15,488 nucleotides of DNA, taken from positions 1 to 15,488 of the forward strand of contig JAHLKC010000313.1 in assembly GCA_025449115.1 (NCBI GenBank). Reading direction: 5' to 3'. The stretch comes from Chytridium lagenaria. Taxonomy: Eukaryota; Chytridiomycota; Chytridiomycetes; Chytridiales; Chytridiaceae. The notes under the pieces were generated by a model. It did no database searches. It worked only from the letters and a program-made list of their open reading frames with translations, and was not told where the DNA came from. Position numbers and translations under genes: made by a program. Shown here piece after piece: positions 1 to 8,726 of this stretch (position 1 is the stretch's first letter; each line of letters opens with the position of its first letter).

Positions 1-94
1 AGGCGCTGTTGGCCAAAAGTTGAAAGAGCGCACGAGAGCTTTGGGTGAGAGGAGAAAGTTGAGGTCCAAGACGAAAGTCAGGATACACTTGTAA
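1..94 (+). CDS. 3' end of a paralogue of the basic-tailed secreted protein (partial)
   Basis: Only the last 31 codons are inside the window, ending in TAA at 92-94. The readable tail includes QKLKERTRALGERRKLRSK and ends VRIHL. It matches, almost residue for residue, the last 27 residues of the gene at 12342-13597 on the other strand (RKLKERVRALGERRKLRSK, ending VRIRL), and the DNA is also clearly similar. It is therefore the 3' end of a second copy of that family, in inverted orientation. The function is unknown. The tail is strongly basic (Lys/Arg rich) with no recognised domain. The rest of the gene would lie left of the window. Confidence 0.75.
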   Translation, partial: GAVGQKLKERTRALGERRKLRSKTKVRIHL

Positions 95-426
95 TTGCTT
101 GATCAGTATGGGTTTCTGTAGCTTTTCTTTTTTGCTTGCTGCTTGCATCTGGTGAATGCTTTTGGGAGATATATGACTCTTGGTCTTGTTCCTTCTGTTT
201 CTCTTATTTCTGCGCCTCTCATGTAAAGGCTCTGATACATCAATAACGAATATGGTGCGGTCCCTTGAGCATTACTCCAAATCCTTGATTCTTCCGCTCC
301 GTTGCATCATGGCAATTGAATTACGATTGTAGTCCCCACTTGATAGAGTCGCTCGCTCACCGTAGAGATATTGCCACGGGTTGCTAGTATTTTTCCATTT
401 GCTTAGTCAGAGCATCCGTCGGCATG
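95..426. other. Intergenic region, no gene seen
   Basis: This holds the 3' flank of the partial gene at the left edge and the 5' side of the truncated membrane-protein copy. It has T-rich runs near 125-140 and 185-210. I see no convincing ORF, RNA gene or repeat. Confidence 0.5.
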
Positions 427-1099
427 CTCTGCAATGAGGACGCAAATCCAAACAGTTCCAAATGGAAATCGCGGTTCTCATATGTCGATCCTAAAATGGT
501 AATGAGGTAACGATACCTCGTCTTTAGCATGAATGATGTAGCCCTGCGCCATGTGCCAGAGAGTCAACATACAATCCCAAAGAAAGGTCGCCAAAATTCG
601 TCACTTCTCCTGCAGTTAGGTGAGATTCTGTCGGCTCAATGCGGGATGCTCCGAATTTCACTGGCCTTCATCGCTCCTGGGTCGCTTTTATCTTGGGGAC
701 TATTGGTCGGTATGAATGCTCTGGCGGATATTAGCTTTCCCGTGTTTGGAAAACTGGATGCTGCTGCGCTATCAGGCAGGTTTCCTTTCCCTCGTCGTTT
801 TCTTTGTTCTTTTTTCCTAAAGTGACCGCCATCCATATTTTTCAGTGATTATGTTTTGCCTTACGATGGAAATGAACAACATGGTCTATTTTACCATGCG
901 AATGGTTCGCGGTTTTATTTGACGTTGGTTTCTCGCTAAAATTCGTGTCATTATTTAGAAGGGCCTTATTGGAATGCTTTTGCAACTTGGAACATCGACG
1001 TTTGCGATAATTTCAGTACAGACGGCCTCGCTGTTAATCCTCTCGGCCTTTTCTGTTTCATGGGTTAGAGTTGGGATGGTTGTCACGCTTGTATTTTAA
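427..1099 (+). pseudogene. Short paralogue of the multipass membrane protein at 2796-5112, truncated
   Basis: The core model is exon 529-775, a GC-AG intron 776-845, exon 846-904, an intron 905-958 and exon 959-1099 (TAA). The exons align along their whole length with exons of the minus-strand gene: APGSLLSW with GPGAFLSW, KLDAAALS with KFDAASLT, LTMEMNN with LALELNN, and KGLIGMLLQLGTS with RGIVGVPLHMGTS. The middle exon is 59 nt in both, and intron phases agree. An upstream piece at about 427-502 (LCNED to YVDPKM) resembles the preceding exon of the long copy, but I cannot join it cleanly. The reading frame stops after about three membrane segments, where the long copy continues for some 400 residues. 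It is either a truncated pseudogene or a short membrane protein. Confidence 0.65.
776..845 (+). other. GC-AG intron in the short membrane-protein copy
   Basis: The donor reads CAG|GCAGGT and the acceptor TTTTTCAG. Using it gives the residues VIMFCLTMEMNN, which match VLFQSLALELNN in the paralogue at the same phase-1 junction. The nearby GT at 780 gives a frame with no similarity to the paralogue. Confidence 0.65.
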
Positions 1100-1158
1100 T
1101 GATTATGTATGTTGAACCATTATACACAAGCAGTGGTTAATAAACGACACCATTTGAT

Positions 1159-2475
1159 CTAACTTTGAACGTAGAGCACCATTTTGCAGCGGTCCCCATA
1201 AATGCTGTTAAACTGCTTGACAAAAATATCGTTAACCATCAGGGATTGTTGCTCGACAGAGGCATACATCCCCGTCGTAATGAAATCGGTTGTATAAGAG
1301 AGACGGTAAAGATCTATGCGCTTCAACTTCGGTACCCATCTTGACGCTATCGAATTAATGATATTGTGCGGCGTCTTCTCATCAATATCATCAAAGACAA
1401 GCTTCTCAAGGCATTGAAGTTTCTTAAAGATATCCTCAATATCAAACTTGATCGTTCGATGTTGGTCAAGGAGCTTGTAAGATATGGCCAAGTATTGTAG
1501 CGATGAGGCGGAGGCGGTGAGAAGGGTTTCGAGAGCGGGAAGTGGGAGATTCGGGATTTGACTGCCTCTTATATCGATAAGAGTGAATTTCCGCTTTGAC
1601 ATAGCGTTGACGGATGCGATTGTTAACTTTTGACAACCGAAAACGGTAATTTCCTTCAAGTTCAGGCAAAACGTGCAGAGGTTGGCAATAGTGGCGTCTC
1701 CGATACGAACACACGACTTCAAGCTAATCCGTTCGAGACCGTTCCAAGCTCCGAGGGATTGAAAAATAAACGCGAACATATCGTCAGAAAACTGGTGCGA
1801 ATTGAAGCTTTATAGACTTCAAAATGGGGTTGGAAATTGCAATGGCCTTTAGTACCGAGTCCGAAACAGCTCGACAGCCCTCCAAGTTGAGAGTTTCCAA
1901 ATGCGAAAACATGCCGAGAAATTTCGTTAACCCGGTCCCGGAAAGATTCTCTGTCTGCGAGATATCAAGATATCGGACAGTTGGGAATATGATGAAGTTT
2001 CTATTTAATCTCAACAGGCTTCTGTCACATAGGAATGTGGAACCTCTTGTAAAGAGTCAGTAAGTGGAACGGCAAAGTTACCAACCTTAGCTTGAGACCG
2101 CGGATCTCCGTACAAGACCTCAAAATAATGTCCAGCCAGTCTTCCTGAATACTCTCGAACATCGTCTCTTGAACATCCAACAGGTCCAGGGCTTTGACGA
2201 AGTATCCGTACTTAGGAAGAGCCTTTAGAATGGTATTGAAGGCAGTCAACGGGCCGATTCGTCGGTTCCCAAGTTTCGGCTCCGTGTAGAGAATTGGCAA
2301 ACCGACTGCCGCAATGCTCCTATGACGAAGTTAGGGACGCCAATCAACCTGATAGTCTTTACCGGCAGCATCGGCTGAGATGGTAGAGCGATGCATGGGT
2401 CAAGTAAGAATTGCGTGTCTGAAGCAAGACGCACGTCAAGGCATCAGCACCTGTTGAGAATGTTGGGTATGTCAT
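1159..2475 (-). CDS. F-box-like / leucine-rich-repeat protein
   Basis: Exons are 2475-2363, 2319-2086 and 2045-1159. Introns are 43 nt (branch-like CTAAC, acceptor CATAG) and 40 nt. The N-terminal part (LTHASLYHLSRCCRSIAAV, then GLPILYTEP) resembles the second half of an F-box followed by the LLY element usual in fungal F-box/LRR proteins. The first half may lie in an unseen upstream exon. The rest is ribonuclease-inhibitor/AMN1-type LRR, with units such as LETLNLEGCRAVSDSVLKAI and LERISLKSCVRIGDATIANL. Known relatives are substrate adaptors of SCF ubiquitin ligases, and this role is inferred here. Near 1785-1805 the frame changes inside an LRR (LKSIKL to HQFSDDMF) with no splice signals; one extra or two missing bases would explain it. 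Confidence 0.65.
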
Positions 2476-2795
2476 GTCATATTGCTCGTATCACAGACGC
2501 CCTTCGTCCTTCTCAAGTTAGGTTCGAATGATAATAAATCATGATACGTAAACCACAACCAACATGATATTATCTTAGAAATACCGAGCATCGGTACACG
2601 CTACAATGACTAGGAATCTGCCGCCGTTTTATCCATCCACCCCAAGTCCGACGTGGGGCCACTTATTACCAAAACCATCAAGAAAATGTGGATGGACTCT
2701 TAGGCCATTCCAGGCTAACGCTGAGTACATAATGGTGACTTAATAAATTCCATGAGTACATAGCAAAAATGACCAGATTTGATTAAAAAACGCAA

Positions 2796-5112
2796 CTATA
2801 ATATTTTAAACAGCTGTAATACACCCGCATACGCCGCCATATAATTCATCGCAAGGCGACAATTTGCCGTCGTTGCCTCTATCCAACTAACCCTCTCTGA
2901 AGAACCAACGGGAACTCCTAAGTAAGAAAATTTAAATATCCGCTTGAAAGACTGATGCGTATAACGTACCGTATCTTGACTCCCAAAACACAAAGAGATT
3001 CTCGAAAACGAATTCCAACACGAGAAAAAGCATCCCATGCCAAAGAGTCTCTTGCCACTTGAGTCGAACCAGCGACTCATTCACTCCATCAACAAACGAA
3101 ACATCATGCCGAAGTCCGTGCGATACTGCCATATCAGACCATGTGCCGTCATGGGGGTGAGGTAAAAGAACGCATATCATTCCAGTCAATGTCGAGATAT
3201 AATTGGAAAGTGTGAGATCGTTCCTGGAAGTCGAGTAAACCATTGAAACCTTAATGACTGCTTCGAAAAGAGCGTCTGCGGCGCCGACATTCTGAGTGCT
3301 GCCTTGAATAGTCGGCAGAGTAGCAGCGGACTTTACATTTTGATCCAGATCGCTTTCCTCATGCAAAGGATGGTGAGGCTGATCTCCGACGATTTTTGTA
3401 AGAGCCGAATTCAGTACGTCGTTCCCCGAAGATTGACCCAGACGAAATTTGACCTGGCGCTGTTCGGGTACGATCTTCTCATCAGACGTGGATATGTGCG
3501 ACGAAACTGCATCCGGTTCGGGAGATACTCTTTGTTCCAACTTGAATTCAAGTTTTTTTGTAACGGCGCTAGCAATTCTTGGTATAGCTCGTTCCATAAG
3601 GACTTGAAGAAATAAAGAAGTCCAGAACGTTGCTATGATTTTTTACTTTATGGTCTTTTAAGAAGAAAAGCTCGTACCTGCACTTGGATCATTGCTCATA
3701 TAAAACCTCAAAAACTGAGAATATGTTAGTCAACGGCTGGGAGAGTGTAATGCAGCCTCACTTTTGGCGGGAACTGGAAGGATAAAAGCAGCGAGATTTT
3801 AATCGCACGTTCCGTTTCAGCCGTCGCTAATGATCCCAACTACAAGAAATTGAATTTAACTTTATAGAATTGATAGATTAAAGACGTGATGTAGATCTAA
3901 GCTTACCATGATGAAAACGAATATTTGAAAGAGTGGTAGTAGGCAGTTGGCAACCACCAGAACAGCGAATGATTTTATTGAAAATTGTATTGCGATAACC
4001 GGAATGACATTGACCAGAAGCGATGAAAGCGATATACTTGCAGTCTGTTGCATATTTAGTTTTTTCTTAATATAGAAAAGTTTTTTAAAATGCCTACCGC
4101 AACAAAAAGTTTTCCTAAACCCATAGATTCGACCTCTTGGTGTGAGCTGTCTGGACCGCTAATCGACCTCCGCGTCCAGGCTTGAGCGGCTTTTTTGTGA
4201 AGATCTGGGCCATTCTTCTCCAGAGTTTTAGCAACAGTTGTTCTCCCAATAAAGACTAGATGCCATATGGTGATTCCTTCAGTGAGATGTCTGTTTAGTT
4301 GATATCATCTTATTTCGGCTTACCTGCCCAGCTGGCCACAAAAAGGCCTATAATCGAGGCAACTCTCACCCATCGCCGAGCGTATGCTGAGAATATAAGG
4401 ATTGTCGCTATTCAATCGTAAAGAGAGCGAGCGCTGATGTCCCCATGTGTAAAGGGACTCCGACTATGCCTCTCTTAAAAACATCATTAAGTCTAAAGAC
4501 CGTGATTAAAAAAGAGCTCTTACTATTCTTAAAGTGAAAAAGAAGATGTTATTGAGTTCGAGTGCCAGCGACTGAAATAAAACTAAATTAAATTAAGATG
4601 ATCAATAACTATTTTTTGCGCCTTGCCGGACGTAGAACAGCACAATATTATACCCGTCAAAGAAGCAGCATCAAACTTCTGAAAGCGCTCGAATTCAACC
4701 TCTGAGAAGGCATCCAGACTTATAAATACTATCCACGACAGAAAAGCACCAGGCCCAACACTCGCCAAACAACTTCCTATCATCATTAACTGGACTCTCA
4801 TGATCTCAATCAGGATCGATATTGAAGGCCATAGTGGTGAGACTTCCCTATTGCGGAAAGCCTCTGGCACATTGAGCACATCGATGCCTGATCCCTCATC
4901 CATCCGCCATACTTTGGTTAAGCTTCAGATGATTTACAGGATTGTCTTTTCTTACCTTGGAGAACTTTTGGGTGCAAACGTACAACTCGGAACTTGCCCT
5001 TTCTCTCTGTGCCCTTAACACCCGAAAAGCCTTTTGGCAACTTACATGTCTGCGACTCCGCGCTGGACCCAGTCGCGTGCAAGTCATTCACCCAAAGCCC
5101 ATTTTGATACGT
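2796..5112 (-). CDS. Multipass membrane protein of unrecognised family (long copy)
   Basis: Exons are 5112-4956, 4911-4654, 4582-4524, 4473-4324, 4276-4098, 4044-3907, 3839-3762, 3714-3678, 3602-2970 and 2917-2796 (TAG). All junctions agree in phase if one base is restored near 4408-4411, where GAA is followed by an in-frame TAG but the paralogue stays open. From the Met at 4903 this gives 548 residues; the upstream exon adds about 55 and more may precede it. Six or seven hydrophobic segments are visible, including around GPGAFLSWIVFI, ATILIFSAY, VASIIGLFVASW, SSLLVNVIPVIAI and AVLVVANCLLPLFQIFVFI. A polar stretch of about 150 residues follows, then WHGMLFLVLEFVFENLFVFW near the end. The first exon (one Cys, basic) could be an outside domain. 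I recognise no transporter or receptor motif. Confidence 0.7.
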
Positions 5113-6034
5113 CTATCCCACATAACGAGTTATTGATCCAAATCATATGACGTTTTGCACCATGAGAATAATAAATGTGTTCTCTCCTAGCTCTCCAAAT
5201 TCTGGCTAGGCCATTATCACCATTATTATGAAAAGTAATGCAAACTGGATTTTTAAGTGGACTTTATGTGTTAATCCCTTTTTGTTTAATGATAAAGTCG
5301 ACAAAACGACTATTCGCAGTAGATCCACCCGACTTAACGCATCAACGACCGAGTAACTTTTGAAAACTACATAATACGTCGACCCTTCAACGCTGTGATG
5401 CTATGTGAGGAACAACCGTAATAATCGTCATGTTATTTCCTCCTCTTTCGTTTCTCACAAAGGCTGCACTCTCTCCTTTGAATAAAGTAATTCAATAACT
5501 CGTCTGACATCCGTCTGTGCCTTCTTCCCACATTCACCTATCCCATGCGGTCGGTGTCATTTTAGAATCCTTCTTCTCCTTAGTTTCCATCATCGATAGT
5601 ACCATGGATACCACGGCAGGTATCCAATTGATTTGTCACTGTAAGTTCTGACTTCCATCTCCGACCTCCGAGGGGCCAAGTGATTGGTTGACATAATAAT
5701 TGTGTGTAATTGGCCAGTTTGCTCACAACAGCACGACAAAAAAGAGTTTTCTCGCACCATCTGAATGATGCCATTTGTCACCCTCTCCGTCTCACCACCA
5801 GCACCACATTAAGGTCAAGAGACTCAAGTCCGATCTCCATTTTTCCCTTTTACTAATTATAATAATATAATAACCCGTTGAAAGAGAATTGGAAAATCCC
5901 TTAACAACTTTATGGGAAAACAACCTACGAATTCCGTTCCAACCTCCGTGGGCCTCTTATCGCATAAAAGGAAAACAACCTCATCCTCAAATCCAACCTT
6001 TTCCTGATTCTCGTCATCTACATTCATTCCAACC
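5113..6034. promoter_or_regulatory. Divergent intergenic region between the membrane protein and the YeeE gene
   Basis: About 920 bases separate the two divergently oriented genes. More 5' exons of the minus-strand gene may lie near 5113-5300. An AT-only run at 5852-5872 sits about 165-180 bases before the YeeE start and could belong to its core promoter. I see no other gene; the short ORFs here lack similarity and codon character. Confidence 0.35.
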
Positions 6035-7190
6035 ATGTCGCTTCTTTCTCAAAACACTCGGTACTTGTTAGTCGGCACGGCGTTTGGCTTTGTGCTGGAG
6101 AAGGCAAGGTCTACGTGCCTAATGTGATAGTCAGCCAAATGAAGATGGAGAACTTTATCATGATGCAAGTGTTCCTTACAGCAACTGGAGTGGGGATGTG
6201 AGTGTCAACAGCTAATTCTTTCCTAGCCTTTTAGATCGTCGCTTTAATCTAACAATTCGTTAAATGCAGGGTGTTCATGTCCGTCGCGGAAAATCTCAAG
6301 CTCTTTAAACGCAGTCCACGGCCCTTTACCTCAGCAATATGTGGGTCCTCCACGTCCTCAAATGCCACCGCAAATGCCATAGGCGGGGCCATGATAGGAG
6401 CCGGCATGGCTCTCTCAGGTGCCTGCCCTGGAACCGTCTTCGCGCAAGTCGGAGCAGGCATCAAGACCGCTTGGTGGACGCTTATAGGTGCCATCTTAGC
6501 AAGTGTGTCGTACGGATACGCCGTCCAGCTTTTCAAGTATGCAAGTCCATGCTTTGGCAAGACCACTCCCGTCGCGACATTTGACGGCGGGAACAGCAAA
6601 CGCTATTTGCTCTTTGCTACTGGTGCCAGTGTAGCGATCACTGGCGCCCTTTTGGACTAAATAAGTATGCTCCTTGGGAAGCTGACTTTGTGAAAGTTTT
6701 GGGTGTCGGCAAGGAGGTGACAGTGCCGTTTTCTGCACTTTCTTACGCGTGGAATCCCGTCGCGGCTGGCATGATGATCGGAACGGTGCAGCTTCTCTCG
6801 ATGGCCTTAACGGCCAGCTCAATCGGTGCATCAAGTGTTTACTCTTATGTCGGCGCAAACTTGGCAAGAGTTTTCGACCATAAGATGGATACGAGAGCTC
6901 CCTTCTTCAAAAGCTGGGTGAATAAGACTGAAACCCTTTTTATGGCTATTGGCATTGTCGCGGGTTCGGCAGTATCAGCTTACTTTGGCGGTGTACCTGC
7001 AATGGAAAGCTCGACTATCAGCCCACTAAGAGCTGTTATTGGAGGTGTCAGCCTTGCATATGGTGCCCGAATCGCTGGGGGGTGCACGTCTGGTCACGGC
7101 ATCTCGGGCATGGCGCAGCTCAGCCCGGCAAGCTTTGTAACAGTAGCAAGCATGTTTGCTGGAGGATTCCTCATGTCCACTCTTTTGTAA
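6035..7190 (+). CDS. YeeE/YedE-family sulfur (thiosulfate) transporter
   Basis: Exons are 6035-6197 and 6270-7190, with the intron GTGAGT...TGCAG between. The family (Sulf_transp, PF04143; TsuA/YeeE in bacteria) carries sulfur compounds such as thiosulfate across the membrane. The two-fold family signature is present: GAMIGAGMALSGACPGTVFA (Cys near residue 107) and YGARIAGGCTSGHGISGMAQ (Cys near residue 327). These match the two loops that carry the substrate-path cysteines in TsuA. A conserved N-terminal cysteine known from bacterial members is not visible in the first helix (GTAFGFVLEKAR). The frame needs one base restored near 6106-6109 (EKAR to VYVPNVI) and one near 6656 (ALLD to NKYAPWEADF). 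With both, exon phases fit and the protein is about 361 residues, normal for a fused fungal member. Plasma-membrane location is inferred. Confidence 0.85.
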
Positions 7191-7533
7191 CATCTCTTAC
7201 ATCATCTCCCTCATCTCCTCATCATTTGATATCGCATCCTCTCGTTCTCATTTAACTACGTAATAAACAACTACGCTGTTATCCCATATCAATTAACGAC
7301 TTGCAATTTTCCTCTGCCCTCCTAAGCGCCATTTCCCAAATTCCATTGTCCATAACGATATTGTCCATAACGATAACGTGTAGACATGAAGGCTGTAGTT
7401 TGATCTGGCCATAGACAGGGTATCATACTGCCCAAACCCAAATTGTCATTCAATTTCCAAAATACGCCACACCCCTCCGAACTAACAAAAAAAAATCCAA
7501 CTTTTCTGGTGTTCCCTCTTTTTGAATCGAAAG
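7191..7533 (+). promoter_or_regulatory. Upstream region of RPL36
   Basis: It holds the 3' flank of the transporter gene and the promoter/leader of RPL36. A pyrimidine-rich leader (TTTTCTGGTGTTCCCTCTTT, 7502-7521) lies just before the start codon, as is common in ribosomal-protein genes. It also contains the 15-bp tandem repeat at 7346-7375. No gene is seen. Confidence 0.4.
7346..7375. repeat. Perfect tandem 15-bp repeat
   Basis: TTGTCCATAACGATA occurs twice back to back (7346-7360 and 7361-7375), about 160 bases before the RPL36 start. It may be a replication-slippage duplication or a doubled protein-binding site. Two copies alone do not decide which. Confidence 0.8.
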
Positions 7534-8194
7534 ATGACTGAAGTCGCCCCCAAGTCCGGTCTCTTTGTTGGTCTCAACAAGGGCCACGTCACCACCAAGA
7601 GGGTCCTCAAGCCCAAGCCCTCAAACGCTAAGGGCGTAAGTACTTTGCTCTTGCATCTCGGTCAGGTTCTTTTCCCGGTCAAGATGAGCTTTGGAGGGAT
7701 CTCGGGGCTCCATAACTTGGATGAGTTATTCTGGTTGCTGGAGACAATGCAGGATCTTGTATTTGGAAAAAGGATGGAGGAGATGATCGACTAGGAGAAT
7801 GAAGGTAGCGAAGTCTTAGGAACGGACGATGCATGGGACCATACCGAACCTCAATCTTAACAGCAACTTTACCAAAATGGAAAACTTACTGGATTTCTTT
7901 CCGATAATCAGCGTGTCGGCAAGCGCAGCAAGTTCGTCAGGGACTTGGTCCGTGAGGTCGTCGGTTTCGCTCCCTACGAGCGTCGTGTCATGGAGTTGCT
8001 CAAGAACTCCAGGGACAAGAGGGCCCGTAAGCTCGCAAAGAGGAGGGTAAGCAATCAGTCTGCTTACACACTTTTTTGGTATTTCATGTTATCTTATTCT
8101 CCTTTATTAGCTCGGTACCTTCGTCCGTGCCAAGAAGAAGGTCGAGGAGCTCTCCAACGTCATTGCTGAGTCCCGTCGTGCTGCTGCTCACTAA
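7534..8194 (+). CDS. RPL36: 60S ribosomal protein eL36
   Basis: Exons are 7534-7635, 7912-8046 and 8111-8194 (TAA), giving 106 residues, the usual eL36 length. Both introns have GTAAG donors and CAG/TAG acceptors and fall between codons. Family hallmarks are all present: GLNKGH near the N-terminus, [40 protein letters not shown] and the C-terminal ESRRAAAH. The protein is a structural component of the large cytosolic ribosomal subunit. The reading frame is intact, unlike several neighbours. The first intron (276 nt) is much longer than most in the window, as is frequent in fungal ribosomal-protein genes. The ATG at 7534 is chosen because the conserved N-terminus starts there ([18 protein letters not shown]). 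Confidence 0.97.
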
Positions 8195-8726
8195 ACGCCT
8201 TAATTCTGGCTTCGTGTTCTGGATGTTCTGCTACCTCTTTATTTCCAATTCGACCCATGAAATGAATGAAGGGGAGGGTAGGATATCGGATGCCAACCTG
8301 TTGGATTTGGATAACGGAATTCAATTTGGATCAAAGAACTTGTATAGGAAACTGGGTGCGGTGTGGGTTGCTAATAAATGGGCAAAGTGTGGGCATATCG
8401 TTCACATTATCGGCATATTCGAGGAGATTATTGTTTTTTTTGGAGGCTTTCATACTTCACAACGTTTGGATTATACAGATGGGAACGACAGGGTATTTAC
8501 TTATGCAATTTGAAGCCGGGATGGCTTGGATGGCGTGAGAGTGGGCTCTGATGGAGATTTGCCAAGACCGGCTTCTTTGCTTAAGGTCTTTAGCTGAGGA
8601 CTTCCTATCGTCTGAGTGGACCCGAGGTTGTCGGCGGATAAAGAGCCTGATGAAAGCTTGTCGAGGGATTTCACATTCACTCCGGAGCGACGCCACAGTA
8701 GGCCTGCCCAGTGTGTGGGTTCACCG
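8195..8726. other. Convergent intergenic region
   Basis: About 530 bases lie between the 3' ends of RPL36 (+) and the kinase/C1 gene (-). They should hold both 3' UTRs and polyadenylation sites. I see no further gene; the ORFs here look accidental. Confidence 0.5.

Noticed and set aside
2246..2330. A frameshift between the first two parts of the LRR gene
   Set aside because: A 43-nt intron with GTAAAG donor, CTAAC branch and CATAG acceptor (2362-2320) joins the parts in phase.
6249..6867. Minus-strand and alternate-frame ORFs over the YeeE gene
   Set aside because: They are shadows of the transporter exons and show no domain features.
7636..7911. snoRNA inside the long first intron of RPL36
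   Set aside because: GATGA-like C-box strings occur, but I could not find a matching D box and terminal stem at proper spacing.
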